Positions 38,528 through 46,907 of a DNA stretch of 64,000 nt are shown here, piece by piece. Source of the DNA: Haemophilus influenzae (GTDB lineage Bacteria > Pseudomonadota > Gammaproteobacteria > Enterobacterales > Pasteurellaceae); NCBI RefSeq assembly GCF_001457655.1, contig NZ_LN831035.1, forward strand, positions 1,302,001 to 1,366,000, in the 5' to 3' direction. Position numbers and translations under genes: made by a program. The first letter of the stretch is position 1, and each line of letters starts with the position of its first letter. A model generated the notes under the pieces. That model saw nothing but the letters and a program-made list of their open reading frames with translations. It was not told where the DNA came from and did not search any database.

Positions 38528-39085
38528 ATGACAAATCTATCATTAAATCCTATTTTTGAAAGTTTTGCGCCAATTTTTAAGCAATTAAAAACCGTGGCAA
38601 TGTCTGCGTTATTTATTGCGCCATTGGCGATAAATCATCCTGTTCGTCACACTACACACACAGTCAATATTTTCAGTGTTCAAACAGATGAAAATAAATC
38701 GATCAATCAACAAGACATAGAAAAGATTATTGATATGGTGAAAGCTGTTTCTGCTATCACTGATTTTGTTATTGCGTCAATTACGGCAGAATCATTAAGC
38801 TATATTGATTTAAGTGACGTTCTGAGACTAGAAAGCAAAATTAATAAATATGATGATCTAGCTAACAATATTATGGTCAATAATAAAACTCCAGAATTAT
38901 CAACAACGCTACAATCATTCAGCAATAAAATGCACACGCTTTGCAATATGATGAAATCAGAAAAATACAAGCAACAATCAGATGAAGTAGTGTTATCACG
39001 CCTTTATCGCAAATCTGAAGATGCAGGGTACACCTACAAATCATCACATTCTTTTGATGATTTTAAAAAAGCAGTGATGATGTAG
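38528..39085 (+). CDS. cassette B protein 1, 185 residues
   Basis: No family recognised. A weakly hydrophobic stretch lies at residues 23-38 (TVAMSALFIAPLAINHP), too short to be a certain membrane segment. The rest is helical and polar (INQQDIEKIIDMVKAVSAITDFVIASI, KINKYDDLANNIM) and ends in GYTYKSSHSFDDFKKAVMM. It precedes the next gene by 8 bases. If that gene is a toxin, this would be the position of its antitoxin. Confidence 0.6.
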   Translation: MTNLSLNPIFESFAPIFKQLKTVAMSALFIAPLAINHPVRHTTHTVNIFSVQTDENKSINQQDIEKIIDMVKAVSAITDFVIASITAESLSYIDLSDVLRLESKINKYDDLANNIMVNNKTPELSTTLQSFSNKMHTLCNMMKSEKYKQQSDEVVLSRLYRKSEDAGYTYKSSHSFDDFKKAVMM

Positions 39086-39093
39086 GATAACAA

Positions 39094-39522
39094 ATGAAGA
39101 TTGAGTTATCGAAACAATTTCAAGAAGGGCGTTTAAACACGCCCTTTTTTAAAGACATTCAAGCCATGTCAGATGAAGAATTGCAGCTCATCTTTGATTT
39201 TATGCAATCCATTAAACAAGGGAAACTATTAAGAGGTAAAAATAAACCATCTTGGCTTGATGATAATCTCAATGACATTCCAAATACAGAGGTTTATCAA
39301 CAAAACGAAATATGGCATTATCACTGCGGCCCTTACAATAAAGGATCTAGATATTGTCCTATGAGTGGGCTAAAAATAAATTTGAATGGAGAAACATCAG
39401 GACCTGTAATTCATTATCAAAAAATATCAGATGAACATATCGTGATTATCGCTTTTTCTCCACAACACGAACCGTTCCCACGCGAATGGGACACTCCAAA
39501 CCCAATCATTGACAGAGCATAA
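39094..39522 (+). CDS. cassette B protein 2, possible YafO-type toxin
   Basis: The 142-residue protein contains FDFMQSIKQGKLLRGKNKPSWLDD, then EIWHYHCGPYNKG and DEHIVIIAFSPQHEPFP. The order of a DF...G.LP-like helix, a W-x-H-x-H-like strand and a late hydrophobic strand ending in P-H-x-P loosely fits YafO, a ribosome-dependent mRNA interferase. That is a weak, remembered resemblance. The last codons and terminator (GACAGAGCATAAT and hairpin copy 3) duplicate the end of T. Confidence 0.55.
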   Translation: MKIELSKQFQEGRLNTPFFKDIQAMSDEELQLIFDFMQSIKQGKLLRGKNKPSWLDDNLNDIPNTEVYQQNEIWHYHCGPYNKGSRYCPMSGLKINLNGETSGPVIHYQKISDEHIVIIAFSPQHEPFPREWDTPNPIIDRA

Positions 39523-39524
39523 TC

Positions 39525-39548
39525 AAAGGGCGAAAGCCCTTTTTTGTT
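39525..39548 (+). terminator. terminator after cassette B, repeat copy 3
   Basis: Third copy of AGGGCGAAAGCCCTTTTTT, with the upstream GACAGAGCATAAT (39511-39523) shared with the end of T. Confidence 0.9.
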
Positions 39549-39625
39549 ACCTACTATTCCACACACTCCCACACTCGCCACACCGCACAATATTGCCAAC
39601 AATAAGGCATTTTCTTTAACTGTGA

Positions 39626-40225
39626 ATGCCTATGTCTGCTGAATTACAACGAAAACTAGACAACATTATCCGCTTTGGGGTAATCGCTGAAGTGAATCAC
39701 GCCACTGCACGAGCTCGCGTAAAGAGCGGTGACATTCTGACGGATTTTTTACCCTTCGTTACATTTCGAGCGGGTACAACCAAAACTTGGTCGCCGCCGA
39801 CGGTAGGCGAACAATGTGTGATGTTATCCGTTAGCGGTGAATTTACTACTGCCTGCATATTAGTTGGGCTTTACACACAAAATAGCCCAAGCCAATCGCC
39901 CGACGAACACGTCATTGAATTTGCTGACGGTGCCAAAATCACTTACAACCAATCAAGTGGTGCATTGGTTGTGACAGGTATCAAAACCGCCAGTATTACT
40001 GCCGCTAATCAAATTGATATTGACTGCCCCGCTATCAATATCAAAGGTAATGTGAATATTGACGGCTCTTTATCAACCACAGGCACAAGCACCACAAAAG
40101 GCAATATCAGCACGCAAGGCAGCGTGACCGCAAGCGGTGATATTAAAGGTGGCTCAATTAGTTTACAAAACCACGTCCACCTTGAACAAGGCGATGGCCA
40201 ACGAACCTCTAACGCAAAGGCATAG
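39626..40225 (+). CDS. V: baseplate assembly/spike protein V, P2 gpV family
   Basis: The 199-residue protein forms the membrane-piercing spike of contractile tails. It has the OB-fold region IIRFGVIAEVNHATARARVKSGDILTDFLPF, TWSPPTVGEQCVMLSVSGEF, then a beta-helix tip with repeated short strands (NVNIDGSLSTTGTSTTKGNISTQG) and a terminal HVHLEQGDGQ with histidines that could bind the apex metal. An in-frame ATG at 39632 is an alternative start; neither has a strong ribosome site. Confidence 0.9.
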   Translation: MPMSAELQRKLDNIIRFGVIAEVNHATARARVKSGDILTDFLPFVTFRAGTTKTWSPPTVGEQCVMLSVSGEFTTACILVGLYTQNSPSQSPDEHVIEFADGAKITYNQSSGALVVTGIKTASITAANQIDIDCPAINIKGNVNIDGSLSTTGTSTTKGNISTQGSVTASGDIKGGSISLQNHVHLEQGDGQRTSNAKA

Positions 40226-40226
40226 T

Positions 40227-40565
40227 ATGAATCGATACACTGGCGAAACATTAAAAAACGAAAGCGACCACATTAAACAATCCATCGCCGATATTTTGCT
40301 AACGCCAGTTGGTTCACGAATTCAGCGGCGTGAATATGGCAGTTTAATCCCAATGCTAATAGACCGCCCAATTAGCCACACATTGTTATTACAACTGGCG
40401 GCTTGTGCCGTCACTGCGATTAATCGTTGGGAACCTCGAGTACAGATCACACAATTTAAACCTGAATTGGTTGAAGGTGGCATTGTGGCAAGTTATGTCG
40501 CACGCAGTCGTAAAGATAACCAAGAAATGCACAACGAAAAACTATTTTTAGGACATAAACAATGA
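40227..40565 (+). CDS. W: baseplate protein W, P2 gpW family (gp25-like)
   Basis: The 112-residue protein has the gp25-like lysozyme-fold motif of baseplate wedges: HIKQSIADILLTPVGSRIQRREYGSLIP, then LLQLAACAVTAINRWEPRV. It starts one base after V ends and overlaps J by ATGA. The expected EPR-type motif is seen as WEPRV. Confidence 0.9.
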   Translation: MNRYTGETLKNESDHIKQSIADILLTPVGSRIQRREYGSLIPMLIDRPISHTLLLQLAACAVTAINRWEPRVQITQFKPELVEGGIVASYVARSRKDNQEMHNEKLFLGHKQ

Positions 40566-41476
40566 GCGAATTAGTCGATTTATCAAAACTAGATGCACCA
40601 AAAGTGCTAGAAGATTTAGATTTTGAAAGTTTGCTCGCAGACAGAAAAGCGGAATTTATCGCACTTTTCCCACAAGATGAAAGGGCATTTTGGCAAGCAC
40701 GATTAAGTTTAGAAAGTGAGCCCATCACGAAATTATTACAAGAAGTGGTTTACTTACAGTTGATGGAAAGAAACCGCATCAACAATGCGGCAAAAGCCAC
40801 AATGTTAGCCTATGCCAGCGGTTCAGATTTAGATGTGATTGCCGCCAATTACAATGTGAAAAGACAAGTCATTCAAGAGGCGAATAATAATGTTACGCCT
40901 AAAATCCCCGAAATTTTAGAAGATGACACCTCATTAAGATTGCGCACGCAATTAGCCTTTGAGGGGCTTTCTGTGGCGGGTCCTCGCTCTGCTTATATCT
41001 TCCACGCACTCTCTGCACACCCTGATGTTGCAGATGTGTCTGTGGTATCACCACAGCCAGCCAATGTCACCGTCACGATTTTAAGCCGTAATGGACAAGG
41101 TGAAACAAACGAAAACCTTTTAAATGTAGTTAGAGCCAAACTTAATGATGATGACATTCGCCCTATTGGCGACCGCGTTATTGTCCAAAGTGCGGTGATC
41201 CAATCCTACGAAATCCGCGCCAAATTACATCTTTATCGTGGCCCTGAATACGAGCCAATCAAAGCTGCAGCTCTAAAAAAATTGACCACTTACACCGAAG
41301 AAAAACACCGTTTAGGGCGAGATATTAGCCTATCGGGTATTTATGCCGCATTACACTTGGAAGGTGTACAACGAGTAGAGCTTATCTCACCTACCGCCGA
41401 CCTTGTGCTACCAAGCTCAAAATCAGCCTACTGCACGGCAATTAATTTGGAGATAGTGACAAGTGATGATTACTAA
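40562..41476 (+). CDS. J: baseplate assembly protein J, P2 gpJ family
   Basis: The 304-residue protein matches P2 gpJ with EPITKLLQEVVYLQLMERNRINNAAKATMLAYASGSDLD, SLRLRTQLAFEGLSVAGPRSAYIFHALSA and DIRPIGDRVIVQSA. It forms the baseplate wedge. It overlaps I by 11 bases. Confidence 0.92.
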   Translation: MSELVDLSKLDAPKVLEDLDFESLLADRKAEFIALFPQDERAFWQARLSLESEPITKLLQEVVYLQLMERNRINNAAKATMLAYASGSDLDVIAANYNVKRQVIQEANNNVTPKIPEILEDDTSLRLRTQLAFEGLSVAGPRSAYIFHALSAHPDVADVSVVSPQPANVTVTILSRNGQGETNENLLNVVRAKLNDDDIRPIGDRVIVQSAVIQSYEIRAKLHLYRGPEYEPIKAAALKKLTTYTEEKHRLGRDISLSGIYAALHLEGVQRVELISPTADLVLPSSKSAYCTAINLEIVTSDDY

Positions 41477-42002
41477 TCATTTACTGCCGATAGGCGCAAC
41501 TCCATTAGAAAAACGTGCGGCAGAAATTCTAAAAAGTGCGGTAGAAAATCCCATTGTTATTGCAGATTTAATCAACCCTGAACGTTGTCCCACCGAATTA
41601 CTGCCTTATTTAGCTTGGGCGTTTTCAGTGGATAAATGGGATGAAAACTGGACAGAAGAAGTTAAACGCATTGCGATTAAACAGTCTTATTTTGTACACA
41701 AACACAAAGGCACGATTGGCGCAGTAAAGCGTGTGGTTGAGCCAATAGGCTATCTTATTGAACTGAAAGAATGGTTTCAAACAAATCCGCAAGGCACACC
41801 AGGAACATTTAGCCTAACCGTAGAAGTGTCTGAAAGTGGCTTGAATGAACAAACCTATAACGAACTAGTGCGACTGATTAATGATGTTAAACCCGTCTCA
41901 AGACATCTCAATCAGCTCGCTATCGCCCTCTCCCCAACAGGGTCACTTTGTGCCTTTGTTGGTCAGCAATGGGGCGAAATCATCACGGTATATCCACAAT
42001 AG
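41466..42002 (+). CDS. I: tail protein I, P2 gpI family
   Basis: The 178-residue protein shows the gpI segments LLPIGATPLEKRAAEI, LPYLAWAFSVDKWDENW and QSYFVHKHKGTIGAVKRVVEPIGYLIELKEW. An in-frame GTG three bases upstream is possible; the ATG is preferred. It joins baseplate and fibre. Confidence 0.9.
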   Translation: MITNHLLPIGATPLEKRAAEILKSAVENPIVIADLINPERCPTELLPYLAWAFSVDKWDENWTEEVKRIAIKQSYFVHKHKGTIGAVKRVVEPIGYLIELKEWFQTNPQGTPGTFSLTVEVSESGLNEQTYNELVRLINDVKPVSRHLNQLAIALSPTGSLCAFVGQQWGEIITVYPQ

Positions 42003-42010
42003 GAATATTT

Positions 42011-44533
42011 ATGGCATCACAATATTTTGCAATCTTAACCGACTACGGAACACGTGCTATCGCTCACGCATTAAGCCAAGGGCAACCGTTACAGCTCACC
42101 CAATTTGCAGTGGGTGATGGCAATGGGAAAGCGGTCACACCAACGGCGAACGCAACAGCTCTCGTACATCAAACGCACATTGCACCTGTCAGTGCCGTCT
42201 CTCTCGACCCTCGCAATAATAAACAAGTCATCGTTGAATTAACCATCCCTGAAAATATCGGCGGTTTTTACATAAGAGAAATGGGCGTATTTGACGCACA
42301 AAACAAACTCATTGCCTACGCAAACTGTCCTGAAAGTTTTAAACCGACAGAAAGTAGCGGAAGTGGTAAAGTCCAAGTATTGCGGATGATCTTAAAAGTA
42401 GAATCTTCTAGTGCGGTGACATTATCTATTGATAACAGTGTGATTTTTGTCACCCGACAACAAATGACACCAAAAACCATTACTGCCACAACGCAAAATG
42501 GATTTAATGAAAGCGGACACAGCCACCAAATAGCCAAGGCAAGCACCACACAACAAGGTATAGTCCAACTCACCAACGACACAGGGCTTGAAAGTGAATC
42601 TCTTGCACTCACCGCAAAAGCAGGGAAAAAACTCGCTCAACAAACAACACAATTACAGTTAAATGTCTCGCAAAATTACATCCAAAACAGCAAAAAATCC
42701 TCTGCAGTAAATAGCGAAAGCGAAGATAACGTAGCGACAAGTAAAGCAGCCAAAACCGCCTATGACAAAGCAGTAGAAGCCAAAACTACCGCAGATGGAA
42801 AGGTTGGTTTAAATGGTAACGAAAGCATTAATGGCGAGAAATCCTTTGAAAATCGTATTGTGGCAAAAAGAAATATCCGTATTTCAGACAGCCAGCATTA
42901 TGCTTCACGCGGAGACTATTTAAATATCGGGGCAAACAATGGCGATTGCTGGTTCGAATATAAATCAAGCAACCGAGAGATTGGCACGCTTCGTATGCAC
43001 GCTAACGGCGATTTAACCTACAAACGCCAAAAAATCTACCACGCTGGGGCAAAACCCCAATTTAATACGGATATTGAAGGCAAGCCTAATACACTTGCAG
43101 GCTATGGTATTGGGAATTTTAAAGTAGAACAAGGGCAGGGCGATGCCAATGGCTATAAAACCGATGGCAATTATTACTTAGCAAGCGGTCAAAATCTACC
43201 CGAAAATGGGGAATGGCATATTGAAGTAGTTAGCGGTGGGGCAACAAATGCGGTGCGTCAAATTGCACGTAAAGCGAATGATAACAAAATCAAAACACGC
43301 TTTTTTAATGGTTCAAGTTGGTCAGAATGGAAAGATGCAGGCGGCGACGGCGTGCCTATTGGTGCAGTTGTATCATTCCCTCGTGCGGTAACCAATCCCG
43401 TTGGTTTTTTACGTGCTGATGGTTCAACATTCAGCCAACAAACCTTTCCCGATTTATACCGCACTTTGGGCAACAGCAACAAACTCCCTGATTTAACCCG
43501 TAGCGATGTGGGGATGACGGCTTATTTTGCCGTGGATAATATCCCTGCAGGCTGGATTGCCTTTGACGAGATTGCCACACAAGTTACCGAGCAACGTTAC
43601 CCTGAGTTATATCGTCACTTGGTCGGTAAATATGGTTCTATTTCAAATGTGCCACTTGCGGAAGACCGATTTATTAGAAATACAGGGAATGGGTTAAATA
43701 TCGGTCAGACACAAAGTGACGAGATTAAAAAGCACGTTCACAGAGTGAGAACACACTGGGCTGATTCATCTGATAGTAGTATTTTTTATGACAAAACGAA
43801 AACTGTTATAGATTCACGATTACGCACTGCAACTACAACCGATGATAATCTCAGTGATAATGGATTTATGCATCCGCTTTTAGATACCCCGATGGCAACA
43901 GGTGGAGATGAAACTCGCCCTAAATCGCTTATTCTCAAACTTTGTATAAAAGCAAAAAACACATTTGATGACGTGCAATTTTGGGTTAAAGCATTCGGTG
44001 TTGTTGAAAATGTTGGGGCTTTAGATGCGGGTACACTTGCACAAAATATGCAAGCGTTATCTGCGAGGGTTGACCAAGAAATAGAAGAAAATAAACAATA
44101 TACTTTACGAGAAATAAACACTGCAAAATCTGATATAAATCAGCAATTTTTGCAGGCGAAAGAGAGTTTATCTCAAATTAGTACATTAAAAACAGTGTGG
44201 CAAGGTAATGTAAGTTCTGGGCGTATTGATATTTCAGAAAAGTGTTTTGGTAAAACACTTATTTTGTATCTTCAGTCATCATCAGGCCACAGTCTTGATG
44301 ATAATAACAATATTGAACTTGTCAGTTTTGAAGTGGGTGCAGAAATTGAAGGTAAAAGAGGCGGCGTATCTTATTGGCAGACTATTCGTAAAGTAACTGC
44401 ATACAACTCGAGAAATTATGCGGTAAGTCATGTAGAAGTCGATACATTCTCTGTGTCTGTTGATGGAAACGGTACAACAATAAATATTGTAGACCTTTCT
44501 GGTTATTTTGTAAAACGTATCGATATCCGATAA
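42011..44533 (+). CDS. H: tail fibre protein H, P2 gpH family
   Basis: The ATG at 42011 follows AGGAAT and gives 840 residues. The N-terminal domain (FAILTDYGTRAIAHALSQGQPLQLTQFAVGDG) is the conserved baseplate-binding part of P2-type fibres; the next part has YIREMGVFDAQNKLIAYA. The middle has a collagen-poor repeat region and pyocin-knob-like ASGQNLPENGEWHIEVV. Two phage tail-collar domains follow (IGAVVSFPRAVTNPVGFLRADG and NIPAGWIAFDEI). The last ~200 residues differ in character and would set receptor choice. Confidence 0.9.
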   Translation: MASQYFAILTDYGTRAIAHALSQGQPLQLTQFAVGDGNGKAVTPTANATALVHQTHIAPVSAVSLDPRNNKQVIVELTIPENIGGFYIREMGVFDAQNKLIAYANCPESFKPTESSGSGKVQVLRMILKVESSSAVTLSIDNSVIFVTRQQMTPKTITATTQNGFNESGHSHQIAKASTTQQGIVQLTNDTGLESESLALTAKAGKKLAQQTTQLQLNVSQNYIQNSKKSSAVNSESEDNVATSKAAKTAYDKAVEAKTTADGKVGLNGNESINGEKSFENRIVAKRNIRISDSQHYASRGDYLNIGANNGDCWFEYKSSNREIGTLRMHANGDLTYKRQKIYHAGAKPQFNTDIEGKPNTLAGYGIGNFKVEQGQGDANGYKTDGNYYLASGQNLPENGEWHIEVVSGGATNAVRQIARKANDNKIKTRFFNGSSWSEWKDAGGDGVPIGAVVSFPRAVTNPVGFLRADGSTFSQQTFPDLYRTLGNSNKLPDLTRSDVGMTAYFAVDNIPAGWIAFDEIATQVTEQRYPELYRHLVGKYGSISNVPLAEDRFIRNTGNGLNIGQTQSDEIKKHVHRVRTHWADSSDSSIFYDKTKTVIDSRLRTATTTDDNLSDNGFMHPLLDTPMATGGDETRPKSLILKLCIKAKNTFDDVQFWVKAFGVVENVGALDAGTLAQNMQALSARVDQEIEENKQYTLREINTAKSDINQQFLQAKESLSQISTLKTVWQGNVSSGRIDISEKCFGKTLILYLQSSSGHSLDDNNNIELVSFEVGAEIEGKRGGVSYWQTIRKVTAYNSRNYAVSHVEVDTFSVSVDGNGTTINIVDLSGYFVKRIDIR

Positions 44534-44544
44534 AGGAGCGTTAA

Positions 44545-45147
44545 ATGAAAGTCTATTTTTTAAAAGAAAATTTGAATAGTTATCAAATTTTCCCTATTCC
44601 GCAAAACTTAAATGATTTTGTGGAAATGGAAGTAGAAAACGAATCAGAGCTTGAGACTAAACAACTTATTAATTTTAAAAGTCAATACATTCTAGTTGAT
44701 AGACAACCAACAGAATTACACAAATGGAACGGAAACAGCTGGATTGTCGATGAAAAAAAGAAAACTGAAATTAAGCGTGAACTCATTAAAAATCTAGTTG
44801 ATAGCATTGATGATACAGCGGCGAACATCAGTTCTAGATGGATAAGGTTTGCCGAAGAGTATAAGGAGCGAGAAGCTGCCGCTATTGCCTTTAAAGAAGC
44901 AAATTTTGCTGGAGAAGTAAGCGTTTATATCAGCAGTTTTGCAACGGTTGCAGGTCTTGATAATCAGTCTGCGTCACTTTTGATTCTTCAGCAAGCAGAA
45001 AGATTACGTGCATTGCAACAACAATTAGCAGTGCAAAGAATGCGTAAGTATGAGTTAAAGCATGAGGCGTTGAGTGATGAAGAACTGAAAAACATTCATG
45101 ACGATATTGTTTCAAAAATGCGACAACTAGCGGAGGCACAACAATGA
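44545..45147 (+). CDS. tail fibre assembly chaperone (P2 gpG position)
   Basis: The 200-residue gene directly follows the fibre gene, as tail-fibre assembly genes do. Its middle (QPTELHKWNGNSWIVDEKKKTEIKRELIKNLVDSIDDTAANI) is like the C-terminal domain of phage fibre assembly proteins, and it ends in a helical tail. It overlaps the next gene by ATGA. Confidence 0.7.
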   Translation: MKVYFLKENLNSYQIFPIPQNLNDFVEMEVENESELETKQLINFKSQYILVDRQPTELHKWNGNSWIVDEKKKTEIKRELIKNLVDSIDDTAANISSRWIRFAEEYKEREAAAIAFKEANFAGEVSVYISSFATVAGLDNQSASLLILQQAERLRALQQQLAVQRMRKYELKHEALSDEELKNIHDDIVSKMRQLAEAQQ

Positions 45148-45647
45148 TAGGCACTAAAATCTATCTCGCATTATACAAAGGTAAAAAAACGGGTAAAAAC
45201 CCGAACGCACTTTTGGCACGTTTGAGTGACTGGCTCACTCGTAAATTGACAAAAGGCGTGTATTCGCATTGTGAAATTGCAGTAATGAAAGAAGTATTTG
45301 TCAGTGGGCATCACTATGAAACAGAAGTGATGTACGAGTGTTATTCGTCTTCAATTCGAGACGGTGGCGTACGTTGCAAGCAAATTGATGTTTATGATAG
45401 AGAAAAATGGGATTTAATTCCGCTCGACGGTGTAACCGAAGCACAAATCAAAGCCTATTTTGACCGCACTTTGGGCTGTAAATACGACTGGTGGGGTGCT
45501 GTCGGGATTGTGCTCGGCATCAAACAAAAACGATCAAAATATTTTTGCAGTGAATGGTGTTTTAATTGCATTAAAAATAGCAATGAAGGCTGGCGGTTTA
45601 GTCCGAATCAGCTTGCTGTTGCTTTTACCACCGTAAGTAATAATTAA
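45144..45647 (+). CDS. permuted papain-like enzyme (YiiX/C92-type)
   Basis: The 167-residue protein has the permuted NlpC/P60 order: histidine in VYSHCEIAV (H42) first and cysteine in KYFCSEWC (C135) late, the fold of YaeF/YiiX-type amidases. Related phage proteins often sit near tail genes and may cut peptidoglycan peptides or lipids; substrate unknown. It starts inside the stop of the fibre assembly gene and precedes five genes not known from P2. Confidence 0.7.
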   Translation: MIGTKIYLALYKGKKTGKNPNALLARLSDWLTRKLTKGVYSHCEIAVMKEVFVSGHHYETEVMYECYSSSIRDGGVRCKQIDVYDREKWDLIPLDGVTEAQIKAYFDRTLGCKYDWWGAVGIVLGIKQKRSKYFCSEWCFNCIKNSNEGWRFSPNQLAVAFTTVSNN

Positions 45648-45703
45648 ATAAATTTTCAACAAGAGGCTGCGAAATAAGCGGTCTTTTTTTTTTAGGAGAA
45701 TAT

Positions 45704-46525
45704 ATGTCAATTCTAGGTTCTATGACGGATGCGGTGAATAAAACTAAAACACCGCAAGCCCCAACAATTTCCACTCAATCTCCGACAAAAGATACATCAC
45801 AGACAATGGCAGGTAATGTCTCTAATTTATTAAATAGCAATTCACTTTTAATGAATAGCGCGGCTGCTAAAGGAGAACGTATGGCAGCTAATCGCGGCTT
45901 GCAAAATTCAACCATTGGTGTGGAATCTGCTCAACGTGCAATGCTTGATGCGGCAATACCAATTGCAAGCCAAGATACGCAAAATGCGTTTGCGGAAAAA
46001 CAAACTCGCTTACAAGCTGATTTAAATTTCCAAAACCAAAGTAAGCTCAATCAGCAACAAAATCAATTCACCGCATCGCAGGCAGAATTAGAACGCGGTC
46101 ATCAGCGTGGAATGGCGCAATTACAATCTGATTTAGCTTATAGCAATCAAAGTCGATTAAATCAGGCACAAAATCAATTCACTGCGTCTCAAGCCGCACT
46201 TGAACGGCAACAACAAAAAGATATGGCGAATTTGAATCATCAAAATGAGATGAAGAACTTAAATGCACAAGTGGCGGCGAACACTATTGGTAAATCCATT
46301 GATTTCACCATGCAAATCACCAATAACTTTGATGCGCAAATAGCCACGATCTTGAATAACTCGAATATGAAAGCTGAGGATAAAACAAAGGCTATTGAGC
46401 AGCTAAAAGCAAGTCGAGATTCAGAGATTCAATTTATGAGTAAGTTTATGCAGGGAATTCCGACCACGCAACAAAACTGGTCGTCATTTCCTAGCTTAGG
46501 TGTTCCGTCAATTCAAATTAGTTAA
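45704..46525 (+). CDS. unrecognised late-cluster protein 1 (coiled coil, Gln-rich)
   Basis: The 273-residue product starts SILGSMTDAV and contains two alike internal blocks (LNQQQNQFTASQAELERGHQRGMAQLQSDL and LNQAQNQFTASQAALERQQQKDMANLNHQ), a tandem repeat of about 39 residues. A final domain (IGKSIDFTMQITNNFDAQIATIL) is helical. No membrane segment. Composition and layout recall internal virion or DNA-ejection proteins of podoviruses, but this is a loose likeness. A purine-rich TTTAGGAGAA site precedes the ATG. Confidence 0.6.
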   Translation: MSILGSMTDAVNKTKTPQAPTISTQSPTKDTSQTMAGNVSNLLNSNSLLMNSAAAKGERMAANRGLQNSTIGVESAQRAMLDAAIPIASQDTQNAFAEKQTRLQADLNFQNQSKLNQQQNQFTASQAELERGHQRGMAQLQSDLAYSNQSRLNQAQNQFTASQAALERQQQKDMANLNHQNEMKNLNAQVAANTIGKSIDFTMQITNNFDAQIATILNNSNMKAEDKTKAIEQLKASRDSEIQFMSKFMQGIPTTQQNWSSFPSLGVPSIQIS

Positions 46526-46538
46526 GAGGAGAAAGGTT

Positions 46539-46907
46539 ATGGCGTTTTGGGATGGTGCATGGGATGCAATTAGTGGCGCTGGTAAATGGCTGGGGGAAAC
46601 AGCTGGAAGTGCAATGGATTGGATGGACAACCATAAAGCAGCAAGTAATATTATCGGTAATGTTATTGCTGGTGCTGGTGGTTACTTTGCGCAAAAACAA
46701 GCTGGTAAAGATTTGATCAATCAGCAACGTGAGTTATTAAATCTGCAAGATCAGATGAAATCAAAATATTCAGCCGTACCAGATGCGGATTGGTCGTATA
46801 AAAGTTTGACAGTGGATGATTCTCCTGGATTGGCAAATGGCGGTATTTTGACTGAAATGAAGAAACGTTCTGAAACTAAAGGGGCTAACAATGGCAGAGT
46901 TGCATGA
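46539..46907 (+). CDS. unrecognised late-cluster protein 2
   Basis: ATG at 46539 follows AGGAGAAAGG, giving 122 residues. The N-terminus is amphipathic (FWDGAWDAISGAGKWLGETAGSAMDWMDNH) and is followed by a glycine-rich hydrophobic stretch (NIIGNVIAGAGGYFAQK), then a polar helix. Such Gly-rich stretches occur in phage proteins that insert into membranes at ejection. The function is unknown. It overlaps the next gene by 17 bases. Confidence 0.6.
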   Translation: MAFWDGAWDAISGAGKWLGETAGSAMDWMDNHKAASNIIGNVIAGAGGYFAQKQAGKDLINQQRELLNLQDQMKSKYSAVPDADWSYKSLTVDDSPGLANGGILTEMKKRSETKGANNGRVA

